A DNA stretch of 64,000 nucleotides from JAVBMP01 sp031552195 (GTDB lineage Bacteria > Desulfobacterota > Desulfovibrionia > Desulfovibrionales > Desulfovibrionaceae). Position numbers and translations under genes: made by a program. The notes beneath the pieces were generated by a model. The model ran no database searches. It was not told the origin of the DNA and was given only the letters and a program-made list of their open reading frames with translations. Shown one piece after another: positions 52,342-61,485 of this stretch (the first letter of the stretch is position 1; every line of letters begins with the position of its first letter). The stretch is taken from positions 1 to 64,000 of the forward strand of contig JAVBMT010000018.1 in the NCBI GenBank assembly GCA_031552195.1, given 5' to 3'.

Positions 52342-55300
52342 TCAGCCACGGTCCAGGTATTTCCTAAGCTTGAGCATAACGTCTTCCATATTGAGCGGCT
52401 TGCCGACATGGTCAGTCATTCCGGCATGCAGGCATTTTTCAATGTCTTCCCGGAAAACGTTCGCCGTCATGGCGACAATGGGAATAGCCCTGGCGCGGGG
52501 GTGGGGAAAAGCCCGGATCAGCCTGGTGGATTCCAAACCGTCCATTTCCGGCATATGAATGTCCATAAATATCATATCGTAGAAATCAGGCTTGCTTGCA
52601 AAGGCGTCATACGCTTCCTGCCCGTTTTCCGCATAATCGATGTTCAGGCCGGTATATTCCAGAAGGTCGGCTACGATTTCCCGGTTAACTTCAACGTCTT
52701 CCGCCAGTAATATATGCTTGGCGGCAAATATGCCCGTTTCGGGATTTTCCTCCCCCGTTTCTCCCGTCGAAGCCCCCGATTTCGGAGCAAGCCCCAAAGT
52801 GATCGCGTCGAGCAAGGCTGAAGCGAACAGCGGCTTGGATATGAAACGGTTCACTCCGGCTTCTTTGGCGTCCTCTTCAAGTTCATTCCACTGGCTGGCG
52901 GAAATCATTATAATGAACACATGTTCGCCGAATTTGCTCCTGATTTTTCTGGTCAGGTCAATGCCGTCCATATCCGGCATGTTCCAGTCAATAAACAATA
53001 CGTCGAAGGGGCGGTCGCTGTTTTCCTCAAGAACGCGCAAGGCTTCACCGCCGCTTGAGGCCGTGGCGCAGTTAAAGCCCACGGCAGAGGCGAAATTGAT
53101 GAAATATTCAAGAACGTCCGGCGCGTCGTCAACAGCCATAACGCGCAGATTATTCCAGTCAACGGCCGAGTTGAGCACGAAGGCGTCGCCATCCGTTCCG
53201 CGTTGCGCCGGAATGACGAAAATAAATTTAGCCCCGAGGCCCAACTCGGATTCAACCCATATCCGGCCGCCCATAAGCTCTACAATACTCTTGGATATCG
53301 CCAGGCCAAGCCCGGTTCCGCCAAATTTCCTGGCTATTCCGCCATCCGCCTGTTCAAAAGAGCGGAAGAGCTTGGCTTGCTGCTCCGGAGAAATGCCTAT
53401 GCCGGTATCTTCAACTTCAAACCGCAAATGGCAAAGTCCGCTTTCGTTTTCATCGATCTTGCGCACGTTCAGGGTAACCGAGCCGCGTTCAGGGGTAAAT
53501 TTGACGGCGTTCGATAACAGGTTGGTAATTACCTGGGCCAGCCGCTGCTCATCTGAGACGAAAGAATGCGGAACATTGGAATCAATATTCAGCTTCAGGC
53601 GCTGATGTTTCTCGTCAACCCTGAAATTGACGACGTTCACAACGCGCATCAGCATCTTTTCAAACCTGAGCTCGGACATGGAAAGCTCGAACTTGTTCGC
53701 CTCAATTTTGGACATGTCCAAAATATCGTTTATCACCCCCAAGAGGTGGTTAGAGGCGTCGCTTATCTTTTGCAGGCAGTATTCCTTCTTTTCGGCTTCC
53801 TTGGCGGAAAGGGCGATATTGGTCATGCCTATGATCGCGTTCATGGGCGTGCGCATTTCATGGCTCATGCGCGAAAGGAAATCGCCTTTGGCGTGGCTTG
53901 ATTGTTCCGCCTGTTCCTTGGCTTCGATAAGCTCGCGCTCCATCTGAAGTTTTTCCGTTATATCGGAAGAAATCAGGCCAAAGCCGTATGCCTTGGTGTC
54001 TGTTTTGAACACCGACACGGACATGGCGCGTATTGCTCCGTCTTTGCGGCGGATGGGAATTTCAAAGTTCAGACGTCCAATCTCTCTGACTTGCGGAATA
54101 AGCGTTCCAAGCACATAGTCTTTAAACTGATCGTCCAGCAGCATGGTTATGCCGCCTTCCTTGAATTCTTCCTCGCTGTAACCGCTGATTTCCATAGCCC
54201 CTTTGTTGACGTAGGCAATGGAGCCGCCAGCGCCGAGATAAGCCACAAACGCCGGCGAACTGTCGACAATGGCCGACATGCGCAACAGCTCTTCTTCGGT
54301 CATGCTCCGGCTGATGGCGCCGGAAATCACGCTGCCGATAAGGTTCATCAGGTAAATATCGCTATCGCCCCAATCTCTGGTCCGCTGGCAGTCATCAATG
54401 CCGAGCACGCCCCAGAAAACGCCCTTCACATACAAAGGCGTTATCAGAATGGCCTTTACGCCGAATTCGGCCATAAAGTCGAAATCGTTCGTGGCGCCGG
54501 TGTCATTGCAGATCAGGTAGGGTTTCTTGTCTTTTATGAAGGCCTCGTATTCGATTTGCCCTTCGGCGAAAGGCACGGGCACGCCGGAAACGGGCGGCAG
54601 GCCTTGTGCCGCGTCATACCAGGCATACTGAAAAGACATGACTCCCGTTTCATTATCCAGCACGCCGACCATGGCCCGGCTTAAGCCCATAAATTCGCCG
54701 GTCATGCGCAGGGCGTTCATTATAAGGTCTGATACGTCGGCGGAGGAAATGAAGCTCTGCGACAGGGCCGACATAAGCTCCTGCTGTTCAAGGCGCTTTT
54801 GCAGGGCGGCTTCGGTAACTTTGGTATGGGTAATGTCGACAGAGTGCTGAAGGTGAACCTTGGTGTTGTCAAGCCAGTCTATGATGGCGTCCGTGTTGCG
54901 GTAATAATGCCCGGTCACGGTACTGTGCTCTTCCCAGGTAATCGGCTCGTCCGGGTTTTTTTCCAGCTTGTAGTTAGGACAAAAATCACAGCGCCGGGTG
55001 AAGCCGGACTGAAGAACCTTCCAGCATGTCTGCCCCACGGCATTGCCGCTTATGCCGTAGTGTTCGGCCATTTTGCTGTTGATGAAAAGTATTTCGTCCG
55101 TTTCAGGGTCGGTAACGTAAACGTATGCGTCTATGCCGTCGATAATATGCTGAAGAACGCCGGTTGAAGTGCGCGAACGGTGCACTTTTTGCAGAAGTTC
55201 GTTCAGCGAGGCATACAGGGTGCTGATTTCAGAGAGGGAAAATGACCCGCCGCCGGCAGCCGCGCCGCTTTCGGCTATTGTTTCCATGTCGCGGCTGAAT

Positions 55301-55503
55301 TGTTCAATCGGTTTTATAATGAACGTTGCGGCCAGGAAATAAACAAGGCAGGCAAAACTCAGCATTATTCCGAGAAATAGCAGAAAATCAAGTTTTGTGT
55401 CAGCCACAAAACCATAGAACGCGGAAAATGCCAAAAAGCTCAAACCGAGCAATAAGGCAAGCAGCACGCGCAAGGAAACAGGTTTCCTTTTATGTGTCGT
55501 CAT
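52342..55503 (-). CDS. Membrane hybrid sensor histidine kinase with PAS-GAF-PAS and two receivers
   Basis: 1053 residues. Two membrane segments at residues about 12-30 and 36-56 with almost no loop between, then a HAMP-like linker, PAS (about 110-220; DAYVYVTDPETDEILFIN), GAF (about 240-400; ALSQSFISSADVSDLIMNAL), PAS (about 410-530), HisKA with His H548 in MSHEMRTPMN, and HATPase (NLLSNAVKFT, DTGIGIS, GGTGLGLAI). Receiver 1 (acceptor D839, LFIDWNMPDMDG) and receiver 2 (acceptor D981, FMDIHMPEMDG) follow. Both receivers keep their acidic pair. No Hpt domain is fused; a stand-alone Hpt gene lies 1.5 kb upstream on the same strand. The GAF and PAS domains may sense redox or small ligands. GGAG precedes the ATG. 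Confidence 0.93.
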   Translation of the reverse strand: MTTHKRKPVSLRVLLALLLGLSFLAFSAFYGFVADTKLDFLLFLGIMLSFACLVYFLAATFIIKPIEQFSRDMETIAESGAAAGGGSFSLSEISTLYASLNELLQKVHRSRTSTGVLQHIIDGIDAYVYVTDPETDEILFINSKMAEHYGISGNAVGQTCWKVLQSGFTRRCDFCPNYKLEKNPDEPITWEEHSTVTGHYYRNTDAIIDWLDNTKVHLQHSVDITHTKVTEAALQKRLEQQELMSALSQSFISSADVSDLIMNALRMTGEFMGLSRAMVGVLDNETGVMSFQYAWYDAAQGLPPVSGVPVPFAEGQIEYEAFIKDKKPYLICNDTGATNDFDFMAEFGVKAILITPLYVKGVFWGVLGIDDCQRTRDWGDSDIYLMNLIGSVISGAISRSMTEEELLRMSAIVDSSPAFVAYLGAGGSIAYVNKGAMEISGYSEEEFKEGGITMLLDDQFKDYVLGTLIPQVREIGRLNFEIPIRRKDGAIRAMSVSVFKTDTKAYGFGLISSDITEKLQMERELIEAKEQAEQSSHAKGDFLSRMSHEMRTPMNAIIGMTNIALSAKEAEKKEYCLQKISDASNHLLGVINDILDMSKIEANKFELSMSELRFEKMLMRVVNVVNFRVDEKHQRLKLNIDSNVPHSFVSDEQRLAQVITNLLSNAVKFTPERGSVTLNVRKIDENESGLCHLRFEVEDTGIGISPEQQAKLFRSFEQADGGIARKFGGTGLGLAISKSIVELMGGRIWVESELGLGAKFIFVIPAQRGTDGDAFVLNSAVDWNNLRVMAVDDAPDVLEYFINFASAVGFNCATASSGGEALRVLEENSDRPFDVLFIDWNMPDMDGIDLTRKIRSKFGEHVFIIMISASQWNELEEDAKEAGVNRFISKPLFASALLDAITLGLAPKSGASTGETGEENPETGIFAAKHILLAEDVEVNREIVADLLEYTGLNIDYAENGQEAYDAFASKPDFYDMIFMDIHMPEMDGLESTRLIRAFPHPRARAIPIVAMTANVFREDIEKCLHAGMTDHVGKPLNMEDVMLKLRKYLDRG

Positions 55504-55660
55504 TGCGCCATCTCCGCCAATTTCCCAACCGACTGCACCAGTAGCTATAAATTACCCACTAACTGATAGTAACATAAACGCTGCAGCAACGTAAATAGCT
55601 TTCACGGCATATAATTTTGAAAAGCCGCCAGGCTGGGAAAAAGCGGCCGGAAAAGGGTGG

Positions 55661-56842
55661 TCAGTCAACTTTCTTCGCGCTGCTTCCGCGCGCGCGCAAA
55701 GAATAAATATGTTTATGCCTGCCGGGCGGCGTGGCATTGATCTGGTGCAATATATCAAGGGCCAGCAGTAATTCTTCCGTAAGCTGGCGCATGGTCTGGC
55801 AATAAGTGAAAAGCTGCATCATGCGGTGAATGGGAAGCTCTTTAAGGGAATTTTCACGCGAAGCGGCAAGCTGCTCTTCAACCGCGGCCACGCTTTTCGT
55901 CAAGGCGCGCACCAGGTCAGGCCTGGGTTTTTTGGGTTCCTCGCCTCCAAGGTGAAGCAAGGTTTTGACTATAAAATCGCCCAAGGTGCGCAGTTCCGGA
56001 TCAAGCTCTATTTTATAGTCTTTTTCATCATATTCGTTCAGCGCGTCCAGCATGTTGCGCATGGCGTCAACCGCGCGTTCAATTACCAATATCTGAACTT
56101 CCATGACATTATGCTCATATTTGTAAATATAAGCTTCATTTTTCACCACCTTTGACAAACGCCCTCGGTTTCCGCCGGCGATCATGCCTATTCCCACCAG
56201 GGTGTTGGGCGAAAGCTGGTGCTGCCCGTTGAGGAAGGAATCGACCAGCCGGCCAAAAATGGAAGCGCAGTAGCGGAACTGCCGTTTCAGGTCGTTACGC
56301 AGGGTGTCGACCATGCGCACCGGCCAGATCGCGAAAGTCACCACAAAAGCCACACCGACGCCAAGGGCTATTTCAATGACCATCAGCACGCCGAACTTGA
56401 CCGCTCCGCGTATCATAACCGGATCTATTTTGGTAAGCAGGTAGCCGCTTTGCGACAAAAAGGAAAAACCGCCCAGAAGCACCATGCAGGTTCCTATGGA
56501 CGCCAGCATATAGCGGGTTCCATAGCGCGTTATGTAAGACCCGACGGCGGTTATGAAAAAGATGACCACACCGAGTTCCAGCGGCCTGGGCGGAGCGACA
56601 ACCAGCAGGACGACGCCTACAATGGCCCCGAGCCCCATGCCGCTTAAACGCAAAATGCCGGCTTGGACGGATTCGGCCACGCTTATGCCTTGCATGGCTA
56701 TTATTGTTGAGACGACAGCCCAGATCGCGAAGGGAGACCCCAGCAGCAAAGAAAGGAAGTAGGCGATGATGCACGCCAGCCCTGTCTTGATGGAGTGCTG
56801 GACGTGCGAAACGAGAGGAGATTGTTTTTTGCGTTGTTGCAT
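55661..56842 (-). CDS. FUSC / aromatic acid exporter-type membrane protein
   Basis: 393 residues. Six hydrophobic segments in the first half: TGLACIIAYFLSLLLGSPFAIWAVVSTIIAM, GLGAIVGVVLLVVAPP, LGVVIFFITAVGSY, then GTCMVLLGGFSFL and VMIRGAVKFGVLMVIEIALGVGVAFVVTFAIWP, followed by a large cytoplasmic C-terminal helical domain. This half-sized form fits FUSC-family proteins (fusaric acid resistance, p-hydroxybenzoate efflux AaeB-like). Substrate unknown. Located between the Hpt gene and the membrane hybrid kinase; all three on minus. ATG at 56842. Confidence 0.8.
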   Translation of the reverse strand: MQQRKKQSPLVSHVQHSIKTGLACIIAYFLSLLLGSPFAIWAVVSTIIAMQGISVAESVQAGILRLSGMGLGAIVGVVLLVVAPPRPLELGVVIFFITAVGSYITRYGTRYMLASIGTCMVLLGGFSFLSQSGYLLTKIDPVMIRGAVKFGVLMVIEIALGVGVAFVVTFAIWPVRMVDTLRNDLKRQFRYCASIFGRLVDSFLNGQHQLSPNTLVGIGMIAGGNRGRLSKVVKNEAYIYKYEHNVMEVQILVIERAVDAMRNMLDALNEYDEKDYKIELDPELRTLGDFIVKTLLHLGGEEPKKPRPDLVRALTKSVAAVEEQLAASRENSLKELPIHRMMQLFTYCQTMRQLTEELLLALDILHQINATPPGRHKHIYSLRARGSSAKKVD

Positions 56843-56956
56843 TGCCGGAAAATTTGATTCGCGTAAATTGAAATCAACCGGCCGTGTATTTTTAGGCCGT
56901 TAACCCGCCCGGGTTCTTCAAGCCCGACTGTTCGGGCCTGAACCGCCTGAAAAAGT

Positions 56957-57340
56957 TCAGTTCAAAGCTTTAAGCTTTTCAAGCCCTTCCGCTGAAAGCT
57001 TCAGAACAGACGCCATTTCCGAGGCGAAAATTTCGAAAGCCGCGTCAATGGCGGTTTTATCTTCACCCTTGCAGGCATGTTCCAATTCCAGGCAGGCGTT
57101 AAAAAGCGCGGTTGCGCCAAATGTTCCGGCCAGGCCTTTAAGGGTGTGGGCTTCACGCTCCGCCTCCGGCAAAGATCCAGCGGCGAGCATCTTGCGCATG
57201 TTCGGCACGGCTTCGGTATAGCTGCCCGTAAATTTTATCATGAGTTTTTCATACAGGCCGGCATTATTGGCCAGGCGTTTCAAAGCCTCGTCGATCTCAA
57301 AATCCGGAAAAAACTCTTTAAGGGCGCTTACCTTGTCCAT
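56957..57340 (-). CDS. Stand-alone histidine phosphotransfer (Hpt) protein
   Basis: 127 residues. Helical bundle with the phosphorylatable His H65 in EREAHTLKGLAGTFGATAL, the Hpt signature, plus the typical C-terminal helix with a charged run (KLSAEGLEKLKALN). Hpt proteins shuttle phosphate between the receiver of a hybrid kinase and a final response regulator. The start at 57340 has AAGGGA upstream. It is 23 bases downstream of dxs and could be co-transcribed, or be separated by a hairpin. It may serve both hybrid kinases in the window; partner unknown. Confidence 0.92.
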   Translation of the reverse strand: MDKVSALKEFFPDFEIDEALKRLANNAGLYEKLMIKFTGSYTEAVPNMRKMLAAGSLPEAEREAHTLKGLAGTFGATALFNACLELEHACKGEDKTAIDAAFEIFASEMASVLKLSAEGLEKLKALN

Positions 57341-57363
57341 GTTCTCATCCCTTATATTTCAAA

Positions 57364-59316
57364 TTACTTCCTGACTTCTTTAGTCAGGAAGGTTTTTATT
57401 TCACATTTTATTCCTGGAGTGTCAAGGCCGAAATCCGCGCGCAGCAATGCGCTTTTTCCGTGTTCGATGAATTGGTCAGGCAGGCCGGCAAGATGAACTT
57501 CGCAAGCCGCCGCAAGGCCTTCGGCATTCAAAAGTTCCAGCACGGAAGATCCGAAGCCCCCAAGAAGGGTGTTTTCCTCAACCACAAGCAAATAATCGCA
57601 TTCACGCGCCAGCGCGCAAATGGATTCTTTGTCAAGCGGCTTAAGCCAGACGGGGTCAAAAACCGATATGTCCACGCCTTCTTCAGCGAAAAGCTGGTCC
57701 GCAGCCTCCAGGGCCGGGTATAACATTGAACCGGTTGCCAATATAGCCACTTTTTTAATATTGTCATCCTGTTTTTTCATTTTCCGGACAAATTCGCCCC
57801 GACCGACCGGCAGAAACCCGTCATCCGCCCCCTGCCCGCCCAGCCCGGAAACGGTTCTCGCCGGGCAGGCGCCGCGCGGGTAACGCAGGCTTACCGGGGC
57901 GTTCAGGCTGAAAGCGGTGGCTAAGGCGCGCCTGAGCATATTCTGGTCGCGGGGCGCCAGCATATTCATATTGGGAATATGCCGCAAATATGAAATATCA
58001 AAGACGCCGTGGTGCGTCGGTCCGTCTTCGCCGACCAGCCCCGCCCGGTCAAGGCAGAGCACCACGGGCAGGTTTTGCAGGCAAACGTCATGCACTATCT
58101 GGTCGTAAGAACGCTGCATGAAAGTGGAGTAGACGGCAACCGCCGGCTTGAAGCCCTGGGCCGCCAAACCGGCGGCGAAAGTCACGGCGTGCGGTTCGCA
58201 TATCCCTACATCAACAAAACGGTTGGGAAAACGCCTGGCAAAGGCTTCCAGGCCGGTTCCTTCCGGCATGGCGGCGGTTATGGCCACAATTTTATTGTCT
58301 TTTTCCGCCAAATCGCAAAGGGTTTCGGAAAAAACAGAGGTATAGCTTGGTTCCGAACCCGCCGAAATGTCTATAAGGCCGGACGTCGCGTTAAAACAGC
58401 CCACCCCGTGGAAGCAGGTGGGGTTTTCTTCCGCCGGGGCGTAGCCTTTGCCCTTGCGCGTGAGAACATGCAAAAGCACAGGCTCGCCAAGGCTTGCGGC
58501 CAGCCTGAGGCCGGTATCCAGATCATGCAGGTTGTGCCCGTCTATCGGCCCGATATATTTGAAACGCAGAGCCTCAAACAGGATGCCGGGCGTGAAAAAT
58601 GTCTTGAAGCTGCTCTTGCTGCGCCGGGCCACCTCGAACATATCTTCGCCGATACCGGGAATGGAGCGCAGAAAGCCCTCGACTTCGCGCTTCACGCGGC
58701 GCGCCCAGCGAGAGGAGGCGTTGCGGCTGAAAAAGAAGGAAAGCGCCCCGACATTGTTGGAAATCGACATTTCGTTGTCGTTCAGAACCACAATGAGTTT
58801 TTTACCCATCGCCCCGGCCTGGTTCATAGCTTCGTAAGCCATGCCCGAAGTCAGCGCGCCGTCGCCGATCACGGCGACCACGTTATAGTCCTGCCCGGAA
58901 AGGTCACGGGCCATCGCCATGCCCAGGGCGGCGGAAATGGAAGTTGAGGCGTGGCCGACCCCAAAGTGGTCGTAAGGGCTTTCCGAACGGCGCGGGAAAC
59001 CGCTTATTCCTCCCTTGCGCCTGATGGTGTGGAAAACGTCGGCCCTTTCGGTAAGCAGCTTATAGGCGTAAGCCTGATGCCCGACGTCCCAGATGATTTT
59101 ATCGCGTTTGGGGTTGAACACGCGCAGCAAGGCCATGGTAAGCTCCACCACGCCCAAGGATGGGGCCAGGTGCCCGCCGTTCCGCGACACGGTGTCTATG
59201 ATGCGGGCGCGCAATTCACGGCCCAGAAGCTCCAGCTGATCTTCAGAAAGAGAAGCCACGCCATAAGGCCCGGGCAGGTTTTGCAGAATGGAGGACGTCA
59301 GGCCGGCGCCGGGCAT
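57364..59316 (-). CDS. dxs: 1-Deoxy-D-xylulose-5-phosphate synthase
   Basis: 650 residues. First enzyme of the MEP isoprenoid pathway; joins pyruvate and glyceraldehyde-3-phosphate with thiamine diphosphate. Visible: HLAPSLGVVELTMAL, GHASTSISAALG, AVIGDGALTSGMAYEA (ThDP/Mg motif G-D-G), NDNEMSISNNVG, YIGPIDGHN, LDRAGLVGEDGPTHHGVFDI, and C-terminal LVVEENTLLGGFGSS. ATG at 59316 overlaps the ispA stop as TGATG, so translation is coupled. Operon order xseA-M23-M23-xseB-ispA-dxs is seen in related bacteria. Its last codons form a hairpin. Confidence 0.97.
   Translation of the reverse strand: MPGAGLTSSILQNLPGPYGVASLSEDQLELLGRELRARIIDTVSRNGGHLAPSLGVVELTMALLRVFNPKRDKIIWDVGHQAYAYKLLTERADVFHTIRRKGGISGFPRRSESPYDHFGVGHASTSISAALGMAMARDLSGQDYNVVAVIGDGALTSGMAYEAMNQAGAMGKKLIVVLNDNEMSISNNVGALSFFFSRNASSRWARRVKREVEGFLRSIPGIGEDMFEVARRSKSSFKTFFTPGILFEALRFKYIGPIDGHNLHDLDTGLRLAASLGEPVLLHVLTRKGKGYAPAEENPTCFHGVGCFNATSGLIDISAGSEPSYTSVFSETLCDLAEKDNKIVAITAAMPEGTGLEAFARRFPNRFVDVGICEPHAVTFAAGLAAQGFKPAVAVYSTFMQRSYDQIVHDVCLQNLPVVLCLDRAGLVGEDGPTHHGVFDISYLRHIPNMNMLAPRDQNMLRRALATAFSLNAPVSLRYPRGACPARTVSGLGGQGADDGFLPVGRGEFVRKMKKQDDNIKKVAILATGSMLYPALEAADQLFAEEGVDISVFDPVWLKPLDKESICALARECDYLLVVEENTLLGGFGSSVLELLNAEGLAAACEVHLAGLPDQFIEHGKSALLRADFGLDTPGIKCEIKTFLTKEVRK
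57367..57391 (-). other. Hairpin in the last codons of dxs
   Basis: Read on minus: CTTCCTGACT / AGTCAGGAAG, perfect 10-bp stem, 5-base loop, entirely within coding sequence and ending right before the TAA. Only a weak TAATTTG tail follows, so partial termination or RNA processing between dxs and hpt is possible. Confidence 0.45.
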
Positions 59317-60224
59317 CAGCTTACCCGCTCCACGGTATATACGGCCAGGCGCTGCAAGAACACCACCTCGTCGGCCATAGAGGGTTCAAGGTAGGAAAGG
59401 AGCACGTTCACAGCCCGCTCCGCCTCACGCCTGGCCTGTTCCGCGCTTTTTTCCAGGCCGAGCAAGGCTGGGTAGGTGCGTTTCCCGCTGGCGGCGTCTT
59501 TACCGGCGGTTTTGCCAAGCACGGCCGCGTCTCCTGTTTCGTCAAGGATATCATCCGTTATCTGGAAAGCCGCCCCGAACGCTTCCCCGTATTCGCCGAT
59601 ATTTTTTACGTCATCTTCGGAGGCTCCGGCCAGAATGGCCCCGCTTACGCAGGCCGCCCGCAAAAGCGCCCCGGTTTTCAGGGCCTGCATCCGCCGCACG
59701 TCTTCAAGCCCGCCTGCACCGGATCCGGTGTACTTCATATCAAGGAATTGCCCGCCGACCATGCCTGAAGAACCGGCGGCCGCGGCCACTCCGGCCATGG
59801 CACGCAAAACCAGGGCCGGGGCCACGCCGTGTTCCGCGCTTTGCGACATAAGCCAGAAAGCGTCGGTAAGCAGGGCATCTCCGGCCAGAATGGCCGTAGC
59901 CTCGTCAAAACGCTTGTGGCTGGAAGGCTTTCCCCGGCGCAAATCGTCGTTATCCATGGCCGGAAGGTCGTCGTGGATAAGGGAATAGCTGTGAATACAT
60001 TCCAGCGCGGCGGCGAAGGGCATGGCCGCGTCTTCCTTCAAGCCGAACAGCGACGCGCAGGAAAGGCAGAGCACCGGGCGGATGCGCTTGCCTCCGGCCA
60101 GAAGGCTGTAATGCATGGCCGCGCGCAAGCCTTCCGGCATGGCGGACAAAGGTCCAGCATTGAGGCAACCGGCCAGATAACGCTCCACAGTCTCCGCTCT
60201 TTTACCAAGTTCAACTTTTGGCAT
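59316..60224 (-). CDS. ispA: Polyprenyl (farnesyl/geranyl) diphosphate synthase
   Basis: 302 residues. Condenses isopentenyl-PP with DMAPP/GPP. First Asp-rich motif HDDLPAMDNDDLRRG; second ITDDILDETGD; also GGKRIRPVLCLS and KTGALLRAACVSGA. Standard IspA type. AAGGATG before the ATG. It is translationally coupled to dxs downstream and lies 32 bases after xseB. Supplies precursors for undecaprenyl-PP and quinones, next to the enzyme making its DXP precursor. Confidence 0.96.
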   Translation of the reverse strand: MPKVELGKRAETVERYLAGCLNAGPLSAMPEGLRAAMHYSLLAGGKRIRPVLCLSCASLFGLKEDAAMPFAAALECIHSYSLIHDDLPAMDNDDLRRGKPSSHKRFDEATAILAGDALLTDAFWLMSQSAEHGVAPALVLRAMAGVAAAAGSSGMVGGQFLDMKYTGSGAGGLEDVRRMQALKTGALLRAACVSGAILAGASEDDVKNIGEYGEAFGAAFQITDDILDETGDAAVLGKTAGKDAASGKRTYPALLGLEKSAEQARREAERAVNVLLSYLEPSMADEVVFLQRLAVYTVERVS

Positions 60225-60256
60225 AAAACATCCTTCATCACTGCAGCAAGTTATGT

Positions 60257-60499
60257 CTATTCATCTTCTTCCGGCAAGACAAAATTCTTCAAACCGCCTT
60301 CACTGTGCGCCAGCACTTCATGTCTGGCTTTTTCCAGCATCGACCGGCAGCTTTTGGCCAGTTCCAGGCCTTCCTTGTAAAGCGCCACGCTCGCTTCCAA
60401 GGGTATTTCCGCATTTTCCAATGCTGAAGTAACCTCTTCCAGGCGTTTCATGCGCTCTTCAAAATTCGCCTCGGGCGTTTTGCTCACTGTCTTTACCAT
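60257..60499 (-). CDS. xseB: Exodeoxyribonuclease VII small subunit
   Basis: 80 residues, normal length. Recognised from FEERMKRLEEVTSALENAEIPLEASVALYKEGLELAKSCRSMLEKAR. With XseA it degrades single-stranded DNA. The start has a poor ribosome-binding site, just 2 bases from the stop of the upstream M23 gene, so translation likely depends on coupling. The large subunit xseA lies about 2 kb upstream, with two M23 peptidase genes between. Confidence 0.93.
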   Translation of the reverse strand: MVKTVSKTPEANFEERMKRLEEVTSALENAEIPLEASVALYKEGLELAKSCRSMLEKARHEVLAHSEGGLKNFVLPEEDE

Positions 60500-60501
60500 A
60501 A

Positions 60502-61485
60502 TTATTTTTTCTTTTTGGCCGGAGCCGGAATAAAGGGTTCGGGGTTAACATATTCCCCCAGCACGTAAAGGGCAAGATGCAGATGCGGCCCGGTCACCCG
60601 CCCGGTTTTTCCTACAAGGCCTACAATTTCCCCGGCCTTGACCCTGTCGCCCTTTTTCACGTTCAGCGCCGACATGTGCATATAAACAGTTTTTACCCCA
60701 AGGCCGTGCTCAAGCACAACTATTTTGCCGGCGTAATAATAGTCGGCGGCAAGAACGACGACCCCTTCGGCGCAGGCCTGGATTTTCACGCCGGTAGCCC
60801 CGCGCAGGTCAAGCCCCTTATGCGGGTCGCGCGGCTGGCCGTTGAAAACCCGGCGCACCCCGTAAGGGCTGCTTACCGTGCCGGGAACCGGGCGCTTAAG
60901 CATGGGCGTAGTGCCGCCCCATAAACGTTGCGGCATTACGCCTTCAAGCGCCGATTTCATCTCTTTGCGTTCTTTTTCAATGCGTTCCGTCATTTCTTCC
61001 GGCGGATCAACATATTTCGGCTCCACTCCCAGTTCCTGCACCGGGTAGGCGCGCCTGGTCACCTTTATATGCGCCTTGTACGGCGCGGCTGAAGCGGCGG
61101 CCGAAGCCCCGGCGGCGGAAAGCCTTCCGGGTTTTTCAACGCGCCTGAAAGATGCCGCCGTCTCATTTTTTCCGGAATAGGCCATAATTTCAAGCAAAAA
61201 ATCTTCATCCGGGCAATCAAGGGGCACAGACAATAAAAACTGGCCGGCCCGGCGTTTTTTATCCCCGCCCGGCTCGAGGGGAACGTCAAGCTCCTTTCCC
61301 CGCCAGTGCGCGCGCACCGAGCTTATTTCCGGACCGGCCGCTATAAACACGGCAAAGGCTTCGCCGTCGCCGGCCTTATCCGGGTGGCTTACCTCAAGCT
61401 GCGCTGATGAAGATGCCGCCAGGGCGCTGGGGGCGAAGACCAGGCAGAAAATAGCCAGGGCAAACGAAATCAGGCGCTTATTCAT
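60502..61485 (-). CDS. M23-family peptidase, exported (second of tandem pair)
   Basis: 327 residues. Signal peptide (KRLISFALAIFCLVFAPSALA) so periplasmic. An N-terminal beta-rich domain, then the LytM/M23 domain at about 190-310: SPYGVRRVFNGQPRDPHKGLDL (His and Asp ligands), YYYAGKIVVLEHGLGVKTVYMHMS, and TGPHLHLALYV (H-x-H). All zinc ligands are present, so active endopeptidase or amidase-activator function is possible. It overlaps the upstream paralogue by 8 bases with its ribosome-binding site (GGAGTAAAAA) inside that gene. It clearly derives from a tandem duplication with 61478-62491. Confidence 0.88.
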   Translation of the reverse strand: MNKRLISFALAIFCLVFAPSALAASSSAQLEVSHPDKAGDGEAFAVFIAAGPEISSVRAHWRGKELDVPLEPGGDKKRRAGQFLLSVPLDCPDEDFLLEIMAYSGKNETAASFRRVEKPGRLSAAGASAAASAAPYKAHIKVTRRAYPVQELGVEPKYVDPPEEMTERIEKERKEMKSALEGVMPQRLWGGTTPMLKRPVPGTVSSPYGVRRVFNGQPRDPHKGLDLRGATGVKIQACAEGVVVLAADYYYAGKIVVLEHGLGVKTVYMHMSALNVKKGDRVKAGEIVGLVGKTGRVTGPHLHLALYVLGEYVNPEPFIPAPAKKKK

